A stretch of 9,360 bases of DNA, taken from NCBI GenBank assembly GCA_002496955.1, contig DALZ01000055.1, positions 1 to 9,360 on the forward strand, written 5' to 3'. Source of the stretch: Euryarchaeota archaeon UBA128. GTDB lineage: Archaea > Thermoplasmatota > Poseidoniia > Poseidoniales > Poseidoniaceae. The notes beneath the pieces were generated by a model. The model was given only the letters and a program-made list of their open reading frames with translations, did no database searches and was not told the origin of the DNA. Position 1 is the first letter of the stretch. Every line of letters starts with the position of its first letter. A program made the position numbers and the translations under genes. Positions 1 through 6,254 of the stretch are shown here, piece by piece.

Positions 1-708
1 AAAAGTTGCCTCTACGCGTGCAAGTCGATGAGCGGCTAAGTTTGAAAGGATTTTTAGATGCACTCTCCCGCCTGTTAGTCTCTCAATCTCTGGAGCAATT
101 AGTTCAGTCATGGTGTTTACCGCATTTGCGCCCATAGCGTCACGACAGTCGACGATTATGTGCAGTATTATCATTGGTCCAGACAGTGTTTCAATTAGTC
201 TAGTTTCGATTCTTTTGCAACCGCCTCCGAGTTTTATCATTGTCGATGGCAAACTATTGCACAGAGATATTATTTCGTTGTGATTTTCATGAAGAGTTTG
301 AATCGCTGAATCGATGTTAGGGCAATCTAGTATCTGAATTTGACCAATCATTAACGGAGCGTCATTTTGCGTGCGAAATCCGCCATTGTTCAAACATCGC
401 TTGGCCATGTTAGATGCAGCAGCGACAACGCTAGATTCTTCTAAGCAAAATGGTACTAGGTAGTGCTTATCATCAACTACAAAATTGGTTGCGACTCCAA
501 CTGGTAGTGACATTGTACCAATAACATTCTCAATCATCCTGTCAGCAGCCTCATCAGACAGTTCACCATTACTTGCTAATGCAGTGACGTGTTCATCGGC
601 TATACCTGACATTTTTTGAACCAACTTCCTTCGTTCATCAACTGATAATTTGAAAAATCCACTCAAACGGCTATTTTCTACAGGCACTTCCTCACCAGTA
701 TGACCCAT
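1..708 (-). CDS. mvaA: Hydroxymethylglutaryl-CoA reductase, class II (N-terminal part, cut by window edge)
   Basis: HMG-CoA reductase converts HMG-CoA to mevalonate, the committed step toward isoprenoids and archaeal membrane lipids; cytosolic here (no membrane segment seen). The open frame runs 236 codons from ATG at 708 off the left edge; class II enzymes are about 430 residues, so roughly half is present. By memory alignment with the Pseudomonas mevalonii enzyme I see the SRLSGFFKLS start region, the MIENVIG stretch (58-64), the substrate motif EESSVVAAAS (90-99) whose second Glu (E91) matches catalytic Glu83, the GGGC turn (161-164) and the dinucleotide-binding DAMGAN motif (190-195). The catalytic Lys, Asp and His lie outside the window. 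The residue aligned with Asp146, which gives NAD preference, is Pro154. No Shine-Dalgarno precedes the ATG and a TATA-like box sits about 40 bp upstream, so the transcript may be nearly leaderless. The gene may be called hmgA elsewhere. Family assignment is firm. Confidence 0.95.
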   Translation of the reverse strand, partial: MGHTGEEVPVENSRLSGFFKLSVDERRKLVQKMSGIADEHVTALASNGELSDEAADRMIENVIGTMSLPVGVATNFVVDDKHYLVPFCLEESSVVAAASNMAKRCLNNGGFRTQNDAPLMIGQIQILDCPNIDSAIQTLHENHNEIISLCNSLPSTMIKLGGGCKRIETRLIETLSGPMIILHIIVDCRDAMGANAVNTMTELIAPEIERLTGGRVHLKILSNLAAHRLARVEATF

Positions 709-745
709 GGGTATTGGACTGATAAGTAATGGGTTCTTGTGGAAC

Positions 746-753
746 TAAATTAA
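746..753 (-). promoter_or_regulatory. Candidate TATA box for the HMG-CoA reductase gene
   Basis: On the minus strand this reads TTAATTTA, centred about 41 bp upstream of the ATG at 708. With the usual archaeal spacing of about 26 bp from TATA to start of transcription it would give a short leader of roughly 10-15 nt, in keeping with the missing Shine-Dalgarno. It overlaps the TTAACGG element at 750-756, so a protein bound there would compete with TBP. Prediction from sequence only. Confidence 0.4.
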
Positions 754-765
754 CGGGTTTAACGG
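750..765. repeat. Paired TTAACGG elements, 9 bp apart
   Basis: TTAACGG occurs at 750-756 and again at 759-765. On the minus strand the pair reads CCGTTAA twice, the second copy running into the candidate TATA box of the HMG-CoA reductase gene. The same core (TTAAC) recurs in the tandem palindromes at 778-811, so the pair is probably part of one regulator-binding region. Exact repeats are seen; function is inferred. Confidence 0.6.
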
Positions 766-777
766 ATTTACTAACGC

Positions 778-811
778 GTTAATTAACCGTTAATTAACCG
801 TTAATTTGACC
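778..811. repeat. Tandem 11-bp repeat of palindromic GTTAATTAAC units
   Basis: Two perfect 10-bp palindromes GTTAATTAAC lie at 778-787 and 789-798, followed by a half-conserved third unit (GTTAATTTGACC from 800). The period is 11 bp, close to one helical turn, which would put dimeric regulators on the same face of the DNA. The array lies between the divergent HMG-CoA reductase gene and the plus-strand operon starting near 894. The repeat is certain; an operator role is inferred. Confidence 0.7.
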
Positions 812-820
812 ATAAATTAA
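812..820 (+). promoter_or_regulatory. Candidate TATA box for the plus-strand operon
   Basis: ATAAATTAA is the most TATA-like plus-strand stretch ahead of the operon and abuts the tandem palindromes. It would place the transcription start near 840 and leave a leader of about 50 nt that contains the purine-rich AGGTGGTGA at 869-877. A weaker alternative, CAAATAAC at 843-850, would give a shorter leader. Neither is decisive. Confidence 0.25.
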
Positions 821-839
821 CGCTGAATGTAGCGATTAA
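817..839. repeat. Imperfect inverted repeat in the divergent spacer
   Basis: Arms TTAACGCT (817-824) and AGCGATTAA (831-839) are complementary apart from one bulged base, with a 6-bp loop. The arms again contain the TTAAC core seen at 750-811, so this may be a further operator rather than an RNA hairpin. Confidence 0.4.
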
Positions 840-893
840 CAGCAAATAACACGTTCTAGACCAACGATAGGTGGTGAAACATCAAATACCTAA

Positions 894-2669
894 TTGTGCG
901 ATATGGCTCTAATGCGTGTGAAGGCACTCGGTTTTGATATACCTAATTTGACATCCAATCCATTTTCAGCAATTCCACTCGAGGGAAATAAATCTGAATT
1001 GTATGTTGGTAGATTAGATATACGAAAGAGGTTAGCTCAACACATACGATTTAAGTCAGCAAGAAGGATATTAATGGTCGGCGAAGTTGGCAGTGGCAGA
1101 ACATCACTGTTGAGATGCGCAGCGCTCAAAGCCCCAGTCTCAGTACATATTGATCATATTTCAGAATCTAATCCACGAGACAGTCTATTACAGAGAATGT
1201 ATTCTGAATTAGTGGGCTATAATTTTCCCTCTAATAGCGTAGAATTAGTGAAAAAAATGGTAGATTACTCATATACTTTCAATGAAAGTCTACCACTTAT
1301 TGTAATCGATACCCCAAATGTCGAAGACAGCGTATTGTTTCATGCGTTACGTAACCTACTGCCTTCATTAGAGCGTCTCCAAGCAGTGATAGTCGTTGTT
1401 GTTGAATCCAAACAAAGAATGAGTATACAAGAAAATCTGTTAAACAGTTTTGATAATATTGAAACACTGGCCCCATTATCTGTAGATGAAGTTCAAGCCT
1501 TAGTTGAGAAGCGGGTTTCCTCAGCAAGTAGGCAAGATTTCAAACTTGCATTTGAACATGCGAAGAGTATCCACAATAGAACTGGTGGACTTCCTCTAGA
1601 AGTTGTTAAGCTAATGCGTGATGCAATAGATGATTCTCTATTAGGGGGTCTAGGTGATGTCGAACAAATCGAGAGTCGCCGTCCACACCACGAAATGATA
1701 GATGAAGCAAACAATATTGATTTGATACCTGAAGACAAGCCATCAACAATTCACGAATCTGATATAATCGATGCCTCGTTGCCGTGGGACAAACGTGATG
1801 CAAAGTTGGATGATAGGGTAATTATGCCTGAGGACAACTTATTCGACTTCGACTTAGATTTAGAAGAGTTATCTGAATCTCAAGAGATGGACGGAACTGC
1901 AGACGAGTTTGAATATTCAGCTAATCCATCTAATGAAGAAATAATTATCGCAGATTCTAAACCTAAACCATCGATTGATGCTGGTGCTTTTGGTGGCTTG
2001 TTAGGAAGGACTAGGGACTATGATGCGATGGAAAAGAGCGAACCAGATGAAATGATCAATCAACTGAATAATCACGGAACCGAATTATGGGTCTCAAAAG
2101 ACATGGTCGAGCTGCAGGATAAAGTTGACTTCGATGAACAAAATTCTGCAGAATTAATTCATGATGAAATCGGGGTGTATGAGAGCCAGGAGAATAGTTT
2201 GGATAATATAGAAATCCCAATTGAACCAATTGAGATTACAGAAAACCAACAATATGATAATTTTGAAGCAGTGAATATTCTTGCTTCATTGCTTACACAA
2301 ATTATGCATACCCCGTCATCAAACCCGACGACTGGAGATAACAAACTGTTACAATCATTAATCCGGTTTAACCAAGGAAAATATTCTGAAAAAGTTGACT
2401 ATCCGCTAAACCCTACGGTGTTGTCAACACTCAACAGCAGTGAATCATACGTGGTTTCTATCGCTAAAGTAAGAATGTACTCACCAAGCGACAAAGCAAT
2501 ACTTTCTCATCTTGGAATTAAACGTCCAAGATTGTCTCAAATCAGTAATAAGTTACTGAGATCAGGAATCCTGTGCGCGAGAATGAAAGGACGCAGTAGG
2601 TATTATGAACTAACTCAAACGGCTAAAGCGCAACTTATTGCATGGGGAATTATGGAGGTTGATGAGTAA
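894..2669 (+). CDS. AAA-like/STAND-like P-loop protein with acidic linker and C-terminal winged helix
   Basis: Function unknown. Residues about 22-250 form a P-loop NTPase module: an N-terminal NPF...YVGR entry typical of Orc/STAND-like ATPases, a Walker A-like GEVGSGRT (63-70), a Walker B-like LIVIDT (135-140) and a GGLPLEV segment (231-237) recalling the GLPL motif of STAND ATPases. The invariant Walker A Lys is Arg69 and the usual Glu after Walker B Asp139 is Thr140, so hydrolysis may be weak or absent. Residues about 255-455 are very acidic, probably disordered. Residues about 515-585 look like a MarR-type winged helix (IKRPRLSQISNKLLRSGIL, then a basic MKGRSRYYEL wing), suggesting DNA binding. 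A stop lies directly before the TTG at 894; ATG at 903 or 912 could be the true start. AGGTGGTGA at 869-877 is 16 nt from the TTG. The stop overlaps the next gene's ATG (TAATG). A nucleotide-sensing regulator is possible but unproven. Confidence 0.85.
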   Translation: MCDMALMRVKALGFDIPNLTSNPFSAIPLEGNKSELYVGRLDIRKRLAQHIRFKSARRILMVGEVGSGRTSLLRCAALKAPVSVHIDHISESNPRDSLLQRMYSELVGYNFPSNSVELVKKMVDYSYTFNESLPLIVIDTPNVEDSVLFHALRNLLPSLERLQAVIVVVVESKQRMSIQENLLNSFDNIETLAPLSVDEVQALVEKRVSSASRQDFKLAFEHAKSIHNRTGGLPLEVVKLMRDAIDDSLLGGLGDVEQIESRRPHHEMIDEANNIDLIPEDKPSTIHESDIIDASLPWDKRDAKLDDRVIMPEDNLFDFDLDLEELSESQEMDGTADEFEYSANPSNEEIIIADSKPKPSIDAGAFGGLLGRTRDYDAMEKSEPDEMINQLNNHGTELWVSKDMVELQDKVDFDEQNSAELIHDEIGVYESQENSLDNIEIPIEPIEITENQQYDNFEAVNILASLLTQIMHTPSSNPTTGDNKLLQSLIRFNQGKYSEKVDYPLNPTVLSTLNSSESYVVSIAKVRMYSPSDKAILSHLGIKRPRLSQISNKLLRSGILCARMKGRSRYYELTQTAKAQLIAWGIMEVDE

Positions 2670-3715
2670 TGTCTTGGAGCATATCTTGGTCATGGCAAGC
2701 GGATTCTAGAATTTCCACAATTGCTGCTGTCGAGGGCGGTGTAGTAGTAAGCAGTGGTTTAGAGTTGCTGTTGATAGAGTCTAATGGCGATATAAGGTGG
2801 AGAGTTAAAACACCATTTAAGGTTCATTCAATAAGTTATCAAAATGGTGTTTTAGCAGCCTTAGCCGCCCATGGTTTCTATGTTATTTCCACCACTGACG
2901 GGAGCATGCTTCACGATGGGAGGTCAACATATGGTGGGTTTAATGATGTTATTTGTCGTCCAGGTGGCGGTTGGATATTGTCTGGTAAAGAAGGGCAAAT
3001 GCACCTATTTTCTCATGAGGGCATTGGTATAAAGCGCTTTGAGACTGGCAAAGTGCGCCGGTTGGTTGGGTGGTTAGATAGAGAGCATATTATCTGGCAG
3101 TCAGATGATGGGAAGTTGTGGTGTGGTAGATTGGGTAGTAATTATGCCAAACGTTGCTTGGAGGATAGGGTTTGGAGCTGGGTTTCAAGGCTAGAACAAG
3201 GCCGCCTATTGTTACAAACCAGTGCCGGTGATATATGGGAAGGAGTACCCCATCCATTTGGATGGGATTACATTGAGAGGCTGCAATCAAATTCACTTGA
3301 ACCTATGGAAGGTATTCGATGCGGAGATGGATGGTGGCTATTAGGAATAGAGGGGTTACTCTACCACCTATCCGGAATTGGTGACGGTTCTGATGTTATC
3401 CTCGGCGAGAATATGAACTTGGGCGATTTACTTGAGAAAATTACAGCTGACTCAATGGTTACAGCTACAAGAACTGGTTTACTTAGAATGTGGCAAGCAC
3501 CGCACTTGGCAGACTCCGAGAGGGAAAGTCGGTACAAGGCAGCAGCCGAAGCGGCGTTGGCAAGAGATTGGAATGAGAGGAAATTGCTGTTCAATAAGGC
3601 TAGACAAGCAGAAGACGATGGTCGCTTGTCACTTGCAGTTGAACTGTATCAGGCTTTAGGCCGCCAAGAGGATGTGAAACGCTTGTTAAAGAGGCAGAAG
3701 GAGGATGGAGAATGA
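2669..3715 (+). CDS. Predicted beta-propeller protein with helical C-terminal tail
   Basis: Family not firmly recognised. Residues 1 to about 280 show repeated strand-turn units with G-D/N-G turns and many Trp (for example SWSISWSW at 2-9, DGKLWCG, GDIWEG, DGWWLLG, TGLLRMW), the pattern of WD40-like or PQQ-like propellers that act as protein-interaction platforms. No signal peptide or membrane segment is seen, so it is probably cytosolic. Residues about 283-348 turn helical and charged, with a TPR-like stretch (LAVELYQALGRQEDVKRLL) that recalls the helical repeats following propellers in scaffold proteins. The ATG shares one base with the upstream stop, and GGAGGT (2654-2659) sits 9 nt upstream, so the start is well supported and translation is likely coupled. 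It is most likely a partner of the upstream P-loop protein; this is inferred from coupling alone. Confidence 0.85.
   Translation: MSWSISWSWQADSRISTIAAVEGGVVVSSGLELLLIESNGDIRWRVKTPFKVHSISYQNGVLAALAAHGFYVISTTDGSMLHDGRSTYGGFNDVICRPGGGWILSGKEGQMHLFSHEGIGIKRFETGKVRRLVGWLDREHIIWQSDDGKLWCGRLGSNYAKRCLEDRVWSWVSRLEQGRLLLQTSAGDIWEGVPHPFGWDYIERLQSNSLEPMEGIRCGDGWWLLGIEGLLYHLSGIGDGSDVILGENMNLGDLLEKITADSMVTATRTGLLRMWQAPHLADSERESRYKAAAEAALARDWNERKLLFNKARQAEDDGRLSLAVELYQALGRQEDVKRLLKRQKEDGE
3698..3705 (+). promoter_or_regulatory. Strong ribosome binding site for the DUF357 gene
   Basis: AAGGAGGA lies 6 nt before the ATG at 3712, inside the end of the propeller gene. It confirms the start and allows independent loading at the ATGA stop-start overlap. 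Confidence 0.7.
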
Positions 3716-4011
3716 CAAAAATCAACAATACTATTTCCCAAGAAAGGTTGGAACACTACCTAAAATTGACGAAACAAGCAAGACATAAGGCTACTGCTAT
3801 TCACGCTGAGGGAACTAAAGAGTATGATATGCTTACGGTGTTAATGAGAATGGCTGATGATTATACTAGCGATGCGGGATACTTCATGGAAAAAGGAGAC
3901 TACATTAGAGCGTTTGGCGCGATAAATTACGCTCACGCTTGGATCGATGCCGCAGTAAAACTTAGGTTACTGGACGGTCACGGGGATGATGAATTATTTA
4001 CTCTACCTTAA
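3712..4011 (+). CDS. DUF357 family protein
   Basis: A 99-residue all-helical archaeal protein. The C-terminal part (about residues 60-88: GDYIRAFGAINYAHAWIDA, then VKLRLLDG) matches what I recall as the DUF357 signature, an archaeal family of unknown function; length is normal. The N-terminal half is a predicted amphipathic helix rich in Lys, Glu and Ala. It has no catalytic motif, cysteine cluster or membrane segment, so a structural or adaptor role is more likely than an enzyme. The ATG overlaps the propeller gene stop (ATGA) and has a strong ribosome binding site, making it the third gene of the operon. Its stop is 5 bp from that of the convergent PIN gene. Confidence 0.85.
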   Translation: MTKINNTISQERLEHYLKLTKQARHKATAIHAEGTKEYDMLTVLMRMADDYTSDAGYFMEKGDYIRAFGAINYAHAWIDAAVKLRLLDGHGDDELFTLP

Positions 4012-4018
4012 CTTTTCT
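4012..4018 (+). terminator. Possible T-rich termination site at the convergent junction
   Basis: CTTTTCT follows the DUF357 stop directly. Archaeal RNA polymerase can terminate at short T-runs without a hairpin, but this run is only four T and lies at the end of the convergent PIN gene, so the call is weak. Confidence 0.2.
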
Positions 4019-4397
4019 ATAGACCTTCAATCAATCTTAAATGATTACTTTTAGCGACCTCTACAACTGTAATCCCGCATTGATACAATCGTTTTTTCAG
4101 AATCTTATCGATGGTTAGGACTGCATAATTTCGGTTTTCTGCTAACCTGAATATTTGGTCGTCAGTATGAGATAATTCTGAAACATCAACCACAGTCGAT
4201 TTCTGCTCGAGCATTGCTAATAGCAATGATTTCCCTCTCGGCCTTGTATCTTCAAGCCGGTATAGTTCATCCACAACAGCATTGATTAAAACTAACTGAT
4301 AATTACCAAATATGCGGTCTAACTCAAGTTCAAAGTTAATGTTAGAATCAATTATTGCTACCCACCCACAGGTGTCGACAATAATCTTTTGAGACAT
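4017..4397 (-). CDS. PIN-domain protein, archaeal Fcf1/COG1412-like
   Basis: A 126-residue single PIN domain, a Mg/Mn-dependent RNase fold. The expected acidic residues are visible: Asp8 (IIVDTCGW), Glu44 (VDELYRL), Asp79/Asp80 (HTDDQIF) and Asp97 (LTIDKILKKRL), the last in the TxDxxL(K/R)xR context seen in Fcf1-type proteins. It follows aIF2-gamma, the place where many archaea carry a COG1412 PIN gene in the S6e-aIF2-gamma cluster, so an rRNA-processing role is more likely than a VapC toxin; no antitoxin gene is next to it. The gap to aIF2-gamma is 9 bp, and AAGGCGGT (4408-4401) overlaps that gene's stop and serves this ATG, which suggests coupling. RNase activity is inferred from the family. 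Confidence 0.9.
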   Translation of the reverse strand: MSQKIIVDTCGWVAIIDSNINFELELDRIFGNYQLVLINAVVDELYRLEDTRPRGKSLLLAMLEQKSTVVDVSELSHTDDQIFRLAENRNYAVLTIDKILKKRLYQCGITVVEVAKSNHLRLIEGL

Positions 4398-4406
4398 TAT
4401 ACCGCC

Positions 4407-5645
4407 TTATTGAATAATACCGTAACCAATCAAACGCCATCTCGATCCAATCCTTCGGGATAGCGAAACACGCTCACCTGAATCTACACATATTGGTAAT
4501 CGAAGCTCCAGTGAGGTTCTGGTTTTTTCTGCGTTTTTCGTCACACCAACTGATGTTGCAGTAGCAACATTAATCATTAACATCTCATTGTTACGTAGTG
4601 GGTGAATCTTTTCTGGGTTTGACCCATCAGTTGAGACCATTGAATCCATGAGGTGAACAGATATCTCGATCGAATTTCTGGTTTCAGGTAGTTGACCTGC
4701 TAATGATACAACTTGGCCGGACAGATTATCTGATGTCGTAATTGATGGGTCAAGTTGCGTTGCAAGCCCGCATAATCCGCCGGCATGCATTTTGTCTAAT
4801 GATAACCCTCCACCTTGCATACTGGTAACGGTCGCCTTGATTGGCTCCCAGCGAGTTTTTGAACCCTGCTCGATTTTTCTACCCGGGCCAATTTCAATTT
4901 CGTCTCCAACTTTGAATTCGCCTTTTACAATGCTTCCGCCGATTACTCCACCCTTCAATTTGCTAGGTCTGGTTCCAGGTCTGTTTATGTCAAACGATCT
5001 GGCGACATGCATCAGAGGTGTCTCGTTACCGTCTCTATCTGGCGTCGGTATCGTACTTTCAATTGCGTCAATTAGGATGTCTAGATTGACGTCATGATGT
5101 GCTGATACGGGTATTATTGGAGCGTCTTCAGCAACTGTGCCTTTCAAAAAATCTCTTATCTCATTGTGTGATTCAATCGCTCGCTCACGACTGACCAAAT
5201 CAATTTTATTTTGCACCACAACGATATTTTTTATTCCAGACATATTTAATGCCATGAGATGTTCTCGTGTTTGCGGTTGAGGGCATTTCTCATTAGCTGC
5301 AACCATCAACATTGCACCGTCCATTATTGATGCTCCAGTTATCATTATCGCCATCAGAGTCTCGTGACCGGGAGCGTCGACAAATGAGACGACTCTTTTG
5401 AGTTCTTTATCAACATCGTTTTTGCCATTTGGGTTTTTTCCAGCAACATAGTATGTTCCATCTTTGTTCTGAAAAAATGCAGTGTCAGCATATCCTAACT
5501 TAATTGATATGCCACGTTTTCTCTCCTCTGAATGAGTGTCGGTCCAAACTCCGGATAATGCCTTTGTTAAGGTTGTTTTACCATGATCGACATGGCCAAC
5601 AAGACCGATGTTGACGGTTGGTTGAGCGGGAAGTTTTCTTGCCAT
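4407..5645 (-). CDS. eif2g: Translation initiation factor aIF2, gamma subunit
   Basis: GTPase subunit of aIF2, which carries initiator Met-tRNA to the small ribosomal subunit. All G motifs are intact: GHVDHGKT (17-24), the switch I stretch RGISIKLGYAD (44-54), DAPGHE (90-95), NKID (146-149) and VSAHH (180-184), followed by the two beta-barrel domains to residue 412. Between switch I and DAPGHE, where most archaeal and eukaryotic orthologues have a four-cysteine zinc knuckle, this protein has a Gly/Asn/Lys-rich segment with no cysteine. I prefer the ATG at 5645 (MARKLPAQ) over the in-frame GTG at 5651, because that GTG lies within the ribosome binding site AGGAGGAG (5658-5651). It is the second gene of the S6e operon, 36 bp after the S6e stop. 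Identification is firm. Confidence 0.97.
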   Translation of the reverse strand: MARKLPAQPTVNIGLVGHVDHGKTTLTKALSGVWTDTHSEERKRGISIKLGYADTAFFQNKDGTYYVAGKNPNGKNDVDKELKRVVSFVDAPGHETLMAIMITGASIMDGAMLMVAANEKCPQPQTREHLMALNMSGIKNIVVVQNKIDLVSRERAIESHNEIRDFLKGTVAEDAPIIPVSAHHDVNLDILIDAIESTIPTPDRDGNETPLMHVARSFDINRPGTRPSKLKGGVIGGSIVKGEFKVGDEIEIGPGRKIEQGSKTRWEPIKATVTSMQGGGLSLDKMHAGGLCGLATQLDPSITTSDNLSGQVVSLAGQLPETRNSIEISVHLMDSMVSTDGSNPEKIHPLRNNEMLMINVATATSVGVTKNAEKTRTSLELRLPICVDSGERVSLSRRIGSRWRLIGYGIIQ

Positions 5646-5650
5646 TCCCA

Positions 5651-5658
5651 CTCCTCCT
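5651..5658 (-). promoter_or_regulatory. Ribosome binding site that fixes the aIF2-gamma start
   Basis: Minus strand AGGAGGAG ends 5 nt before the ATG at 5645. The competing GTG start at 5651-5649 overlaps it and could not use it, so the shorter reading is preferred. Confidence 0.75.
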
Positions 5659-5681
5659 ATTCACGAAAACCCTCTCGGGAT

Positions 5682-6173
5682 TCACTCCGACGATTCCTCA
5701 CTTTCCGCCGATAAAATCGCATCTAGTGCTTTTTTACCTGCTTCTACAACTTTGAGATTTATTTGTCTTGTGTCCTGAGTTATTGTGTTACCGCGGAAGT
5801 TTCTGCGTTTCCTTAACCCATCAGGCTTATAGCGGAATCGCTTTTTCTCTCCGCCCTTGGTTTTGTAGACAAGGTTGTGCCCCTTGAATCCAGTTGATCG
5901 AGTGACTAAAATGGACTGCCTAGAGCCACCTGCAAGGTCTCTTCTTAGCGGTGTCCCGGTCTTATCAGCACCACCAGTAATCTGAAGTTTGTATCCTGAC
6001 AATGTTTTGTCACCTTCACCTACGAAAATACCATCAACTACATCACCAATCTTCTTGCCCAGAATTTGAGCGTAATTATTTCCTGTTATTTTCAATGAGT
6101 ATGCTTTACCGTTGCTTTTTGGGTCGGTGTCATTTACGACAGCGACGAACTCTCCTTGTGAACCAGTAGCCAT
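5682..6173 (-). CDS. rps6e: Small-subunit ribosomal protein eS6 (S6e)
   Basis: Structural protein of the archaeal/eukaryotic 30S/40S subunit. The 163-residue product shows the family landmarks: LQITGGADKTGTPLRRD (63-79), then the basic RYKPDGLRKRRNFRGNTI (114-131) and DTRQINLKVV (134-143). Archaeal S6e is usually about 125-135 residues; here there is a modest extension ending in a Ser/Glu tail (SAESEESSE). The frame is open to an ATG at 6224, but ATG at 6173 is preferred: it begins MATGSQGEF, fits the family start, and has GAGGCGTGA (6184-6176) just upstream; the longer version would run through the likely promoter. It is the first gene of S6e, aIF2-gamma, PIN. Identification is firm. Confidence 0.96.
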   Translation of the reverse strand: MATGSQGEFVAVVNDTDPKSNGKAYSLKITGNNYAQILGKKIGDVVDGIFVGEGDKTLSGYKLQITGGADKTGTPLRRDLAGGSRQSILVTRSTGFKGHNLVYKTKGGEKKRFRYKPDGLRKRRNFRGNTITQDTRQINLKVVEAGKKALDAILSAESEESSE

Positions 6174-6210
6174 AATCACGCCTCTAAGACAGGTTGGCCA
6201 ACAGTGACCC

Positions 6211-6219
6211 ATATTTATG
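6211..6219 (-). promoter_or_regulatory. Candidate TATA box of the S6e operon
   Basis: Minus strand CATAAATAT lies about 42 bp upstream of the S6e ATG, predicting a start of transcription near 6188 and a leader of about 15 nt that includes the ribosome binding site. The TGAGCATA element at 6223-6216 overlaps it. Prediction from spacing and composition. Confidence 0.45.
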
Positions 6220-6254
6220 CTCACCGCATAAACATAAGTTGGTTTGTATGCTCA
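6216..6254. repeat. Direct repeat TATGCTCA flanking the S6e promoter
   Basis: TATGCTCA occurs at 6216-6223 and 6247-6254, 31 bp apart; on the minus strand it reads TGAGCATA. One copy runs into the S6e TATA-like box, the other covers the orc1 stop codon and forms one arm of the inverted repeat at 6248-6275. It could be an operator for S6e, though two 8-mers may be chance in AT-rich DNA. Confidence 0.35.

Noticed and set aside
778..840. CRISPR array or integration site in the spacer repeats
   Set aside because: Units are 11 bp with no spacers of constant length, and no cas, integrase or tRNA gene is nearby.
1297..1803. Minus-strand frames within the P-loop gene
   Set aside because: Overlapping and mutually inconsistent, without motifs; the plus-strand frame is continuous and shows domain structure.
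4017..4397. VapC toxin of a toxin-antitoxin pair
   Set aside because: The neighbour is aIF2-gamma and not an antitoxin, and the placement fits the conserved archaeal S6e cluster with a COG1412 PIN protein.
4792..5097. 101-codon plus-strand frame opposite aIF2-gamma
   Set aside because: Mirror of a highly conserved gene; Pro/Leu/Ser composition typical of an antisense shadow.
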